Below are positions 1-10,879 of a stretch of 64,000 nt of DNA, one piece after another. The notes under the pieces are model-generated. The model saw only the letters and a list, made by a program, of their open reading frames with translations. It made no database searches and was not told the origin of the DNA. Source of the DNA: Otatea glauca. Lineage: Eukaryota > Streptophyta > Magnoliopsida > Poales > Poaceae. How positions within the stretch are numbered: position 1 is the first letter of the stretch; each line of letters begins with the position of its first letter. Position numbers and translations under genes: made by a program. The stretch is taken from positions 50,965,435 to 51,029,434 of the forward strand of contig CM070711.1 of assembly GCA_036346275.1 (NCBI GenBank). The letters are read 5' to 3'.

Positions 1-2010
1 CCGGAACCCACACCACCAATTGGCAGTACTCAAGGCAAGACATTGCAAATTAATCAGCTAGGTCTGTCCCATACCAGACATGTGGTAGTACGGTTAAGCC
101 CAGTTCAATGGCGCACAAGATTAAGTCCTTAGTTGTCTCAGGCAAAACATCCACATCCCAATGTGCTAGAAAGCACCCCCTTTACTGCACGATCACTTGC
201 CCGAGGGAAAACAATTCGTTCAACCAAGACCAATGGCAAACCCCGCCATGGTACAACAAATTTTACAACAGTGGCTAACGACCACGATTCAATATCTTAT
301 TAAGTCAAGATTAACATTATTTAACATGTGACATGAATCCCAATGTATATCTAAGCATGTCTAAGCATAGCTACGACAACCCAATGTTGGTATAATGTTT
401 ACGTCCAACTAGTAATGTCCCAACCTAGGTTTAACAATGGATACATGGCATCCCAATAATCAAGGTGGCATAATGACAACTAGTTATATATCTACTCCCA
501 TGAAATAAACATTGATATACAAAATAGCATGCAATTGTATAAAACAAATTACTTTGCAAATATAGGATCAACATGATCAAAGGTTACGACTTGCCTTGCT
601 GATCTAGTGATGAGTCTTGGTCTTCGAAGTCTTCGTTCGCTCCCTCGGAGTTAGCGTCTACCGGAAAAGAAGCAACAAAACCAAATAAATACAAAACAGA
701 GACACAAACAAGCTCAAAACTGAAAATAAATGGCTCTGAAAGATAGATCTTGATTTTAGAAAAATTTAGAAACTTTAATCGCCTCAATCGGAGTTTGTAT
801 GAGCGAGCACGGGCCTCCGAAAGATTAAATTCAGATAAAATACTAAAAATCAGAAAATCGGAATTTCCGGATTTATTTTTATACGGGAAAAACGATTTAT
901 TGCGTAATGCTGACGTCAACGGGTTCACGGTAGACCAAGTCCACCGAACCCGACCATGGCTGACGTCATTGCTGACGCGGGCATCGGTCGCGCAAACATT
1001 GACGCTGGTGGCCGATCAAGGCGGCCGACGTGGCGACCACGCATCGCGCATCGCGTAACGCAGACAGGATCGGACGGCAGGGAACAAGGCGCGGGCGGCG
1101 AAGGACGTGGGAGAATCCAGAGCGTTGCTGAGCGAACGGACGGCCACGGCAAGACGAAGCAGATCGACGGCGAGGCGGTGGCGCAACTCACCGGAGCCGA
1201 GGAAGAAGTAGCGGCAAACGGCGGAACGACGATGGATCGGGCGCGGAACAAGGCGGATCCGGACGAGGACGTTGTGGGCAACGCGAAAAGGCCTACGGCG
1301 GCAGCGAAGATGCACCGGCGGCGAAGAAAAAGGCGGCGGAAGGTCTCGGGCACGGCAGAAAGTGACGGCGAGCTCGCGCGGGGCGACGGCAGGGCTTCGG
1401 GCGGCGAGCGAGAGGGCAAAAGGAGCGGCGCGAGGAGGGGATCCTCGGGAGGCGTGCGGCGCCTTAAATAGGGGTCTCAGAGGTTGTGTCGGACGCGGAC
1501 TCCGAGAAGGCGGCGGGCGGCACAAGGACTCCGAGCGGCGGCGGCTAGGGTTTCGCGGGGCACGATCTCAGCCGCACACGTGGCTTGAATCCGACGGTCC
1601 ACGCGGCGCGTGCGCGGCTGGGCTGACAGAGCGGAGTTGGGCCGAGCGGAGGCGCAGGCTGGGCTAAGGCGGCAAGCTGGAGAAGCGGGCCGGCGGAGGA
1701 ATTCGGCCCGGAGGGTTTTAGAAATAAAAATAATTTTTCGATTAAGAAAAATTCCAGAAATTCGAATAAATGCAAATAAATTCAAATAAATATCAATTAA
1801 ATTTAGAAAAATCCCCAAAAATACAGAAAAATTTCTTGCATCACAATGAACCCAACTAAAATAGAAAATATTTATTTCGATAAATAGTTTAATTAAATTA
1901 AATCCTTTCATTAATAGAAAATTCAAATTAAGCTGGAATAATTCAAGGAAAATGCAAATGGTTTATTTTTTGAATTCAACATTCAAAAACTCAAATTTTG
2001 GGATGTTACA
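1..2010 (-). mobile_element. Family A LTR, 5'-most base at 2010, cut by the window edge
   Basis: Read on the minus strand it begins TGTAACATCCCAAAATTTGA at 2010 and runs off the window. It matches the three complete family A solo LTRs in this window (22296, 48241, 55448) in order: AT-rich upstream part, a TATA-like TATTTAAGG at 1462-1470, a GC-rich leader (about 950-1470), a T-rich intron end and an acidic exon (595-657). The many overlapping reading frames in the GC-rich part are composition artefacts. It lies inside another LTR (2011-2204), so it is a later insertion. Whether it is solo cannot be decided because the other end is missing. Confidence 0.85.
595..657 (-). other. Acidic exon 2 of the LTR cassette, family A partial copy
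   Basis: On the minus strand a T-rich tract ends in ..GGTAG and is followed by 63 bases encoding an acidic run (ANSEGANEDFEDQD) that ends CAGCAAG at a GCAAGT donor. The length is a multiple of three, like the other copies (69, 75, 81). Exon 3 would lie outside the window. Seen directly: frame and splice-like signals. Inferred: that it is translated. Confidence 0.5.
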
Positions 2011-2204
2011 CCTTGCTTCTTCGTTGCTATATACTCTGAATTGTAAAAATACATTGTATAAATAGCTTTCGCTTAAATAATATGATGTATGGTTGTGATT
2101 TCAATTGTTGTAAATGTGCGTACTAGCCACTGATCATGGGACAAGTACTGTATGCATATATATTCTCATTTTTGCATTTTATGCGAAAATGGGGGGTCAT
2201 TACA
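2011..2204 (+). mobile_element. 3' end of a family B-like LTR
   Basis: Contains the family-B terminal landmark GTACTAG-n-AGTACTG and ends ..GGGGTCATTACA, the expected CA terminus of an LTR. It interrupts the minus-strand gypsy polyprotein that resumes at 2205, and it is itself interrupted at 2010 by the family A LTR, so three insertion layers are visible in 2.2 kb. Confidence 0.65.
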
Positions 2205-2435
2205 AATAAGCCTTGTTTTGTTGACACAAATGAAATCACAATCATCTAGAGCTTTACTCGATATGAACTCGGCTTCTTCATGTTGCCAATTTGCATCTGA
2301 ACTAGCTATGACGATATGAGCTGATGTGTCAACTTGGACCACTTCGACCTCGTCCCCGTTCCATTGGACAAGATCTGGTGCATGGTCGATGGGACACAGC
2401 AGTTGGCATGAATCCAATCTCGCCCTAGTCGTCAA
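2205..2435 (-). pseudogene. Gypsy polyprotein segment downstream of protease
   Basis: Minus-strand open frame with residues DLVQWNGDEVEVVQVDTSAH, a stretch I recognise from grass Ty3/gypsy polyproteins between protease and reverse transcriptase. The frame runs into the inserted LTR at 2204, so reverse transcriptase and integrase are absent here. The 5' side of this frame does not join cleanly to the protease frame, which suggests indels between 2435 and 2530. Product: structural or linker part of a retrotransposon polyprotein; not functional. Confidence 0.65.
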
Positions 2436-2529
2436 CGATGAAAAAAGTGATCGACAATGTTTTGCTGCCGACTGTTAACTCTGTTACCATAACTCCTCTT
2501 GCTTCAGTGGGATCGCCTGTGAAATCATT

Positions 2530-2813
2530 TAAAACCATGTTTTAATAAGATCATCGTCGGATTTACCCAACTTCTTGCAAGTGGTATATGGCATCAGATT
2601 GACAGTTGCTCCTCCATCAACAAGCATCCTTGATATCGGCTTGCCATTGATATGACCTTTTAAATATAATGGCTTTAGATGCCAATGATCGTCTTGAGGC
2701 TTTTCAAAAATTGCATCTTGAGCCCCTAAACACAATTGAGCAAATGTCTCTTTGTCCAATATAGTACTTATTTTAAACTCGAACGGTAGAGTGAACACCA
2801 TGTTGATGTACAT
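2530..2813 (-). pseudogene. Gypsy aspartic protease (retropepsin) remnant
   Basis: Minus strand, 94 codons. The motif MLVDGGATVNLMP is the retropepsin active-site loop; this gypsy group uses D-G-G rather than the usual D-T/S-G. Upstream residues (FEKPQDDHWHLKPLYLKGHI) fit the beta-hairpin that leads into the active site. A retropepsin would cut Gag-Pol in the virus-like particle. The reading frame ends shortly after LMPYTTCKKLG, and the flanking gag is broken, so the copy is dead. Confidence 0.8.
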
Positions 2814-3429
2814 CGGAGGTAGAGAATCATCTCAAATCAAAGGTGAATCTAGGTCATCGACTGAATCAAACTCATCTTCAACCGACACCGGCTCTTTTCT
2901 CCTCCACTCCTTTTTAGCGATTTTAACTAGCCGAATTTAGTTGAACGCCTCGTCTCTTTGCTTTTCTTGCTCGGCCTCTCTCATCTCCTGGGTCCTTAAA
3001 CTTTGAAGTCATATGCGTTGTGATCGGCTAAGCCCTGGAGGACACCATCTGGGTTTAGGTTCAATCGGCTCACACAATTTTCCTACCAGATTAACCTGGG
3101 TTGTAGAACTTGACTCTTCCAATCGGGTCTGTGATTAGATTGGTCTAGAAATCCTTTCATGAACCGATCTATGGATTTCATTATGATAGCCCTACATCGG
3201 CTCAGATATTTTTTCTTTAGCCGACTGTCGTTGCCAGTCACCTTGACGCGGATAATGTTCCATCGGACAAGTGTATGGTGATAGCAGAGCTGACCCTCTC
3301 TCCCAACAGAACTGCCAAAAAGGGCATCGTTGGTGAGCCATTTTCCATATTATCGGGCCAATACATATTATCTGGCTGACGTGCAGGATAATGTGGATTG
3401 TTGTTCCATCTTTCATACTTCTTCAATAG

Positions 3430-5708
3430 CTAGAATAAAGTTGGCTTTGGCTTATGAATCGCCTTGTGTGGTGGTGATGCTCTCTCAGCCTTGTACCACT
3501 TGCCGATCTGCAAGTCTCCCTTTGGCTTGATGGTCCTTGAACTCCTTCCTTCACGATCGATTTGCATTTGCAGTGAGCCGACCGTGATCTTCAAGGTTTC
3601 CTTGTTGCTAGAGCTCGACTGAACGTCAACATGACGCGTAACTTTTGACCCTATATCTTGTATCGGCTCTTTTCCTTTTCCAAAACATTGAACCATATTG
3701 ATCGAAAAAGGATTAGTGTCCAATTGCATCATCGGCTCTTCTACGAATTTGAGTCGGCCATCTTCTATAGCCGATTGTATCTGCTGTCGAAATTGCAATC
3801 GTTAGTATTATGAGAAAAAGAATGATGCCATTTTCAATACCTTCGCTTTTTAATTTCATCAGCCGACAGTATAATGTGTCCTTCAGACAACTGTACTATC
3901 TTTTCTTGCAACAATAGATCAAAAATACAGTCGCATTTAGAAACATCAAAAGCATATTTTATTTTCAACTTATTTTTTAGTCGGCATGAGCTAGGAATAG
4001 ACTAGGTACTTCTTAGACCCCTTGACCCATTCGGCTATATTTATTTCAGTCTCGTCGTCTTCAGATGAATCACACGAGCCGTACTCGACGAGGTTGACCT
4101 TAGCTTTATATTTAACCTTGTTATTGTTATTATTCTTGAATTTAACCCTAAAGCGTCTGCTATCAGTAAAACGGTCTTCTTGAGTTGATACCGTATGCAA
4201 CAGGTGACATAAATCTGTAAATTCTTGCCTGCTGAATTTTTCCTTCAGGTTGGGGAATTAACCCTTGGAAGGCTAAATCGGCTAATTGATTATCAGGAAA
4301 AGCGACACTAAATCACTGATTGCTCACTTCTCTAAACCTCTTAATATAATCTGTAACCGATTCCCCAAATTTCTGGCGAATAGAACTAAAGTCTGAAATT
4401 CTAAGTACAGACTTCCAGAGAAAAAAATACTAACGGAATCGGCTTTCCAAATCGGTCCAAAAATTGACCGAATTTGGGGTTAAGCTTGAGAGCCATGTAA
4501 AAGCGACTCCAGATAAAGATAGTGGGAATAACCTAATTTTTAATCCAACGGACTAAGCAGCTTCACCGCATTGCGTGATAAAACATTCGATGTGCTCTAA
4601 AGTAGTGACGGAGTCATCCCCTAAGAATTTTACAAAATCAGGAACTTTGAAGTTATTAGGATAAGCCATTCGATCAATATAATCAGGGTACGGCTTCCTC
4701 TAGACCGTAACCTTCCCTTTAGGCTATATACCAAATTGATCTCGTAATACGGCAGATATCTGATCGGCCCAATTCACTGTATTGGCTGATACAGTGTTAG
4801 GAGTTTGGCAATTACACTCATAATTGGCATTCTGCCCCCCCCCCCCGAGTGTAAGCTCAGGTTGATATGTCGTTTGAGCAGATGGGAACTGATGAGGTTG
4901 CTCATAGCCAATGTTGTTTTCCTAGCAATCGGCTCTGGTACTGGAACGAAGGGCTCCGAGTAAATTATAATTTTGTATGGAGCCATATTCCTCTACAAAA
5001 TCGGCTCAGGGTACTGTAGGTGCTTAGGAGGTTCAATCGGCTGTGGAACCGATTGGGGAAAAGCGTAAAATAGCACCGAAGGTGGTAAGCGGATGGTGCA
5101 TCCAACTTAGGGACGTCAATATATGCTTGATAATACACAACCCCACTTGTGCAAGGATCTCGAGGCAATATTATGGTTGGCTGGGTTGGCATTATGATAA
5201 GAGGTGGAGTTGTAGCCGATGGTTTAGGATCGGTCATTAACATAGGGCTTTGTGTGTTTGATGCTACCGAGGAGACTGGGTAATTAGGCAGGGTCTGTAT
5301 TGGATCGAGCAGGCTTCCAGCCGATACCAACTCTTGAGCTATTGTCTTAACACTATTAGCGATCATCAGCTTAAGAGTTGTTACCAATGACAACGATTGA
5401 TTGATCAAAGCATTGTGCACAGATTGATTAATCATCGCAGATAATTCAGTTTGTGCAAGCATGTATTGACTTACCGACGTATCGAAAATCCCTGTATCGC
5501 TGAGGGGATTGACCGTTAGCAATACAGTCTTTTGAGTGACACCACGTCGAGTTTTCTGATAGCAGCTTAGCATCATCTCTTCGAGAATGGCTTTCCGATC
5601 CTCAATCTCCTTGCGCTGTTCAGGAGTCAAATCATCTAATATTGGGATGATTATAGCTTCGGCGTTGAGATCGGACGACGGGATTGATTTTTCGGCATAA
5701 GTCATCAT
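3430..5708 (-). pseudogene. Gypsy gag region, several frames
   Basis: Minus-strand pieces in order: an ATG at 5708 just inside the 5' LTR (MMTYAEKSIPSS, then DLTPEQRKEIEDRKAILEEM), a middle part around 4500-4200 with gag-like residues (KRFREV..FPDNQLADLAFQGL), an acidic Lys/Asn-rich piece at 3991-4200, and a C-terminal piece at 3430-3798. Stops and frameshifts separate them. A C13 homopolymer at about 4837-4850 disrupts one junction. In the family, Gag forms the particle shell. Conserved order with the LTR (5733-6419) upstream and the protease downstream supports the assignment; the exact lineage (Tat-like is my guess) is unsure. Confidence 0.7.
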
Positions 5709-5730
5709 GTCCCATCGGTTGTGCCAAAAG
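5709..5730 (-). promoter_or_regulatory. Primer-binding-site-like sequence
   Basis: Immediately after the LTR end on the minus strand comes CACTTTTGGCACAACCGATG. Position (a few bases after ..CACAACA) and the TGG start fit a minus-strand primer-binding site; I did not identify the matching tRNA. Confidence 0.4.
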
Positions 5731-5732
5731 TG

Positions 5733-6419
5733 TGTTGTGCCGAAAAATGTGGTGACAGATTGATCGGCTCAAACACACGCGAATGCCGAGTTCAATGAGG
5801 TCAAGGCGTGACAGCCATTTTGATCCTATAATTGGCAAAATAGATGGAAAATATACGCTCAAAGCCGGTATAATATGATAATCGGCAAAGATCTAAATAG
5901 CTACAAGGAGTCGATTAAATCAAGGGTAATGATAAGTCTAACCAGCTTATTAGGGCTGATTAGATGGTAAAAAGTAGATTTTTTTCGAAAAAGGCGATGC
6001 GCAACAAGATTGGAGAAAACCAAACTTGGCATAATAGGAGAAGATCAACAATCGGCGATGCGCAACTTTATTAATCAAAATCGGATTACAGTGAAGATTC
6101 TAAATTACAAAGCTACTCCTAGTTGATAGGAAAAAGTAAATAAAAAGTAGATACGAGTTATTTAATTGATTGGATTGTCCCTTCTACTAGCTCTCAATCC
6201 CCTTTTTATAATGTATCGGCCTATTGTATCATTCTTCAATTCGTTGTCAATCATGATCCGTATCGACCTTTGTACAGATAAATTCCATTTTTTAATCAAC
6301 ATTGATCATAATCCTATCTTTAACATAACTTTTCCTTTTTAACCGATATCGGCCAGAAATATCCATTTTTATCCTTAGCCTGACAAATTAATCATGCCTT
6401 GCCTAACTGGGTACTAACA
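5733..6419 (-). mobile_element. 5' LTR of the minus-strand gypsy element
   Basis: On the minus strand it starts TGTTAGTACCCAGTTAGGC at 6419 and ends ..TTCGGCACAACA at 5733, 687 bp, with terminal TGTT/AACA. A primer-binding-like sequence and the gag start codon follow directly. The partner 3' LTR is not in the window. Confidence 0.75.
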
Positions 6420-6849
6420 CTAATATAACGGAACATTGGCCCATAGCTCTGCATTTTTTGGGTAAAAAAAAGTATAGCACAGCTATAGCATAGCTATAGC
6501 TTGCTATTTAGAACAATGCTGACTCATGTGAAAATTAAACTGTTTTACGTGGAATTTGGATTCCTGCATACCAAACCAGGCCTAATTTGGTTGTCACGCT
6601 AACGCCGCACCTACAATATGCATCATGTAAAATTGGGTTTCATTGCATTGTACATCTTAAAACATGCATATTTACATTAGATATTTAACCAAAACATGAC
6701 CAATAAGGTAGCAAGAAATTAAAAAACCATTTGCATTCTTACATAGCTCTGTAATTCTTTTGGTTGGTCAGATGACTGAGCTGGCTTAATACTGCTCAGG
6801 CCATACCAGAAACCATACAATTATCCAACTGGTCACAAATACATGTCGT
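6420..6849. other. Intergenic DNA, no gene seen
   Basis: AT-rich sequence with a short run of overlapping TATAGC units (about 6472-6506). No open frame, splice pattern or repeat boundary that I can support. Confidence 0.5.
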
Positions 6850-7405
6850 TTTAGGATATGTGCAATCAAACTCTTGAAATTTTAGCTATTGATTTATTTT
6901 AAAATATTTAGATTGGATGCATCATAATTTCGAATGCGTGAATTCAAACCAAATTCGGGGGTTTTTTTTAATATTTTAGTTGTAGGGTATATACCCATCT
7001 ATAACAATTCAAATTAAACACATACCTTTTGAAAAATATATACTTGGATTCAAAGATTTTGAACGAATATCGATTACAAGCTTTGCTGATTTATATATGT
7101 AATCAGCACACACCTACAATCAAATTACCATAAAAAAAGGCAACTCTAGTTCGATTTTTAATTCAAACTTATTTGAACTTGTTAGTAAACTAGTTAAACT
7201 CGATATCCAAAAAAGTTCTAAACTTTTTCGCACACGATACATAGGGGAGATACCCCGTTTTAGGCCATAGGGGAAATACCCCATTTTTGTTCTCGAAAAG
7301 TACTTTTATAATATTATAATTTTATTAAATTTTATAATTATATTGCAATATAGATTAGTGGTTAAAGTTGTATTTTAGAGACCATATCAACATCCAAAAT
7401 GATAT
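6850..7405. repeat. Old Stowaway-like MITE split by a 350 bp repeat
   Basis: 6853-6925 (GTGCAATCAAACTCTTGAAA..) and 7300-7400 (AATATTATAATTTTATT.., TTAGTGGTTAAAGTTG) match the two halves of the better preserved Stowaway at 7425-7648. Between them sits a separate repeat, 6930-7290, so an older MITE was split by a later insertion. Confidence 0.5.
6930..7290 (+). repeat. Dispersed repeat, inverted copy at 59272-59590
   Basis: Long colinear similarity on opposite strands: GGGTATATAC, TTTGCTGATTTATATAT, AGGCAACTCTAGTT, TAGTAAACTAGTTAAACT all recur in order in the reverse complement of 59272-59590. Not coding. Ends with two short units around AGGGGA(G/A)ATACCCC. I cannot assign the family. Confidence 0.6.
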
Positions 7406-7424
7406 TTATTTGTGACTGTACATA

Positions 7425-7648
7425 CTCCCTCTAATCACAAAAGAATGTTGTTTCGGAATACGTGCACTCAAACTTTTTATATTTAGGATATCGATGCCTT
7501 CAAAAATATTTAGATTGTATAAATGAAAATCATATACGTATATTTGTCTAAAAATTAATTTCAAAATATTATAATTTTATTCAAATTTATAAATATATTA
7601 TAATAAAAATTAGTGATTAAAGTTATGTTTTGGGGCAACTGGAGCGAG
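7425..7648 (+). mobile_element. Stowaway-type MITE (Tc1/mariner)
   Basis: Starts CTCCCTCTAATCACAAAAGA and ends with the rough inverse ..CAACTGGAGCGAG, flanked on both sides by TA (7423-7424 and 7649-7650). Length 224 bp and AT-rich core fit Stowaway elements, which use TA target duplications and are moved by mariner-like transposases. Confidence 0.75.
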
Positions 7649-7834
7649 TATATATATGTCGGGCTAGTGTGGTAGATGCAACTTTTGTCCAGTAGTTTTT
7701 GGACCAACATGCTTTAAGATACATGGTACATCATTACAGCTAGAGGCGTCTGAAATCTGATCTGTTGAAACCAACTAATAGTCCAGTTAGGCATATTTCT
7801 CTCTCAACAAGTCCAGACTTAAGTATATTTCTTA

Positions 7835-8132
7835 GACCCTGTTTGTTGGAGTTTTTACCGGTTTAAAAGCCAAAAAGTTAAAGCCTAAATAAATGAGTGG
7901 TTTTTTATCTGAGTTTTTTTAAAGCCATAAAATCCATATAACTAAAAGCTAAAAACCACCATAGAGGTGATTTTTTTTCTTATTAAGGGTTAGTTTTAGA
8001 CTAATGATATTGAAGTTAAGGTAAAATTATCCACCTCTATCACTATAAAAGCGGATTGTTTTTAAACTATTTAAACCTAAAAACTAGCTTTAAGCTGTAA
8101 AAAATCCTAAACCTAAACGTACAAACAGTGCC
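7835..8132 (+). mobile_element. Tourist/PIF-Harbinger-type MITE
   Basis: 298 bp, starts GACCCTGTTTGTTGG and ends CGTACAAACAGTGCC (inverse GGCACTGTTTGTACG), with TTA on both sides (7832-7834 and 8133-8135). TTA/TWA duplications and GGnCCTGTTTG ends are typical of Tourist MITEs. No coding capacity. Confidence 0.8.
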
Positions 8133-8135
8133 TTA

Positions 8136-8765
8136 GTACCCGGATCAACTAGTTTATCAGCTAGCCAGATAGATGGTGCGTACGTCTTCTGGGAGGACAA
8201 CGACCAACACACAGTTAGGCTGAAGTCCTTCTCAAAGTCACTGTTTGACATGTACTTTCACACGTGTAGTCCATTTCAGCTTGTGCCTAAATTCCTTAGC
8301 TTCCAATTCCGACCATGCATGCATGCAATTAAACCACCAGATAGGCATTGCCTAATGCTGCCTATATATACTGAAGCATATGAGGGCTCTAGAACTGGTC
8401 CCTCCCATATATATCTATCGATCTTACAAGCTCATACATGCATGCAGCAGTGGCCTAACAAGCTCATACAATAGGGCAGATATTTCTGGACTACGTACCA
8501 AGCAGTGTTCATGTATACACGGCTAAGAGGAAAAGGAATTGTAATACACCAATGCCTCTTCTTATACACAGCAGCTCTCCTAGATCAAATCAGATATTGT
8601 AAGATACGATACAAATGTGCACAGTATTAAGAACGAAGTAGATAGATCCTATAAAAAGAACCAAAATAATGATGATGAACTACCATAATGAGAGAGAGAA
8701 AGAGAGATACTAAAGTGGGCTGCAAATTTTTAAGCACGACCTAAATGGAGTAAGAGGGATGGGAA
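8136..8765 (+). other. Unassigned promoter-like DNA
   Basis: Lower repeat content than its surroundings. Contains CTATATATACT (about 8361), several CATGCATG (RY-type) motifs and a repeated ACAAGCTCATAC. No downstream reading frame of useful length exists before the foldback element at 8766. It could be the upstream part of a gene cut off by that insertion, or ordinary intergenic DNA. Confidence 0.3.
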
Positions 8766-10013
8766 TATTTTGTTCATGCCACTGAAAATATGTGCAATAT
8801 CGGTTTTTCCACTCTTCCTTAATTAATTTGCTTATTTCGTTTTTGCCACTCTACCGTCGGTGCTCATTTCTTTTTTACAACTCCGTCAAATTTTTCATCT
8901 TAAGTCAACGTGTTTCAACGTTAAGAAATATGCAAAAAGATTATAAAAATACAAATTTAAAAAAATCAAAGAAAATAGCAGAAAATATAGAAACTTCGGG
9001 GACCACTTTTGAAAAAAAAATTGCACAAATGTTTATATGAGGGAAATTTTAGCAATGTTCCATGGAAGTTGAGGAAGATTGAAACATTTTCTATAATGTA
9101 ATTTTTTTGAGAAAAATTCCTAGTGTGCTTTTTAAAAATAAAAAACTATTCAAAAGTATCCTTACAATTTTTCTACATTTTTCTTATTTTTCTAAGATTT
9201 TTCTAGTATTTTTATGATATTGTTGAATATTTCTTAATGTCAAACACGTTGACCTAACGGAAAACTTGATAGAGCAGAAAAAACAAAAGAATTTTTTTAA
9301 AATAATAAATTTTTTATTCAAATTGCAAAAATATGCTTTGATCTTAAAAAATTGTAAAAATATACCTCTGTAGCCATTTTAGAAGGCGAGAGGGAAATGT
9401 CGCCCATTGAACAGACGACATTTCCCCGGCTCTACAGTCAGTTTCTAAATAAAATCATAAATATTTCATATGATCTCAGATAGAGATGAACTTTATATGA
9501 AAATTGTAGCTCTCGACGAGATCTACAAGTTTGGTATACAAACTTTTTTCATTTGAATCCATTTAGATGGCAAAAAACGGGATAGAAGGTTCAGATCTGA
9601 TGATCTGAACCTTCTATCCCGTTTTTTGCCATCTAAATGGATTTAAATGAAAAAATTCGTATTCCAAAGTTGTAAATATCGTCGAGAGCTACAATTTTTA
9701 TATAAAGTTCATCTCCATCCGAGATCATATAAAAAAGTTATGATTTTTTTTAGAAACCGGCTGCAAGATAGGGGAAATGTCGCCCGTTCAGAGGGCGACA
9801 GAGGCCCTCTCGCCTTCTAAAAGGGCGACAGAGGTATATTTTTGCAATTTTTTAAGATCAAAGTATATTTTTTCAATTTGAATAAAAAATGTATTATTTA
9901 AAAAAATCAAAAACAAAATGCGCATTGACGGAACTGTCAAAAACAAAAAAAGCAAATGAAAAGTGGCAAAACCAATATTGCATATGTTTTTAGTGGCATG
10001 AACAAAATTTTCC
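8766..10013. mobile_element. Foldback (MULE-like) element built of nested hairpins
   Basis: Outer inverted ends: TTTTGTTCATGCCACTGAAA (left) pairs with the inverse of TTAGTGGCATGAACAAAATT (right), for about 90-100 bp. Inside are two complete hairpins side by side: arms 8875-8950 with 9200-9282 (around TCAACGTGTTT), and long arms 9290-9597 with 9602-9915 closed by a four-base loop at 9598-9601 (GGTTCAGATC-TGAT-GATCTGAACC). No open frame. A clear 9-bp target duplication was not found, so the MULE label is by structure only. Confidence 0.75.
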
Positions 10014-10620
10014 CAAAAGGGATTGTCGCTCTCTCATAGGACCTCAGAACCTTGCCATATATAAGAATCTAGTGTTAACTTAGTCTCTAATCTTCTTGTG
10101 CATCCTCTACTTTAAAAAAGTCCCTCTTGCTTAGCTTCTAGCTAACCGGGGTTCTCTGTGGCCACACCTTATTATGGATAACTTTATATAGTCCCCACTT
10201 GTCCTTCTTAAAGAGAAGTAGACATATAGTACAATTTGGATTACTCTAAGAATCCTTATAACAAATATATCTAAGTCCTAGTATGTTACGAATTAGGATA
10301 TCAACAGGAATGTTAAAATATTTAGCAGTGGATTATATAATCCATCGCAATGTGAAATTAATCTTCTCTGATCTTTATTATCCATAGCTAGCCAATGTGC
10401 TTTACAGTTTACAATAGGCAACTTAATATTTGCAATAATACTGACAGATAATTAATAAGAAGATTTAATTAAGCAAAAGAGGACAAAACCTACACCGTGA
10501 GCTCCTATGAAAACCCTACTCGATGCGCGCCGGGCAGCACACTATGCGAGAGCAGGGATAACCTTATCCTACTTAATTACTAGAATAATAATACAGTCCT
10601 ACCGATATATATATAGAGAG
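10014..10620. other. Intergenic DNA, no gene seen
   Basis: Mixed composition, no open frame beyond chance and no repeat boundary I can define. Ends in a short TATATATA-GAGAGAG tract next to the Micron-like fragment. Confidence 0.4.
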
Positions 10621-10623
10621 AGA

Positions 10624-10757
10624 TGAAGCTTTTTCCGTACTCCTAAGAGTACATACTCCCACTCCTAATATACCACTTAAATGAACGTTTTATACACTTT
10701 TATCACTTTCAGTATACTCTAATAATAATTCTAATATACTCCAATGCGACATGATTG
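10624..10757 (+). mobile_element. Half copy of a Micron-like MITE
   Basis: GAAGCTTTTTCCGTACTCC.. CATACTCCCACTCCTAATAT..ACCACTTAAA matches the left half of the complete element at 58875-59250 over about 130 bp, then stops. A (TA)n tract follows at 10783-10820, the usual neighbour of this family. Confidence 0.6.
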
Positions 10758-10781
10758 AAATAAGCTATTCTACTCTCCAGC

Positions 10782-10826
<45 letters not shown>

Positions 10827-10868
10827 CTATCCTATATCTGCGTGAAATAAGCTATTCTACTCTCCAGC
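10756..10868. repeat. 26-bp direct repeat around a (TA)n tract
   Basis: TGAAATAAGCTATTCTACTC plus TCCAGC occurs at 10756-10781 and again at 10843-10868; between them are (TA)n (about 10783-10819) and GCACACACTATCC. A local duplication, probably by slippage or by repair after excision of the missing half of the Micron-like element. Confidence 0.8.
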
Positions 10869-10879
10869 CAGTCAACGCA

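Noticed and set aside
925..1667. Overlapping Arg/Pro/Ala-rich frames in the GC-rich part, also at 12355-12957, 18079-19379, 24135-25114, 50378-51146, 57268-58033
   Set aside because: They occur on both strands at once in CpG-rich LTR leaders and are not conserved in frame between copies, so they are composition artefacts. Only the short acidic exons downstream show codon-wise conservation.
5043..5240. Plus-strand frame across the gypsy gag
   Set aside because: Shadow of the minus-strand gag; no start context or similarity.
9290..9915. MicroRNA precursor
   Set aside because: Stem of about 308 bp without mismatches is far longer than plant miRNA precursors and lies in a transposon; siRNA source is more likely.
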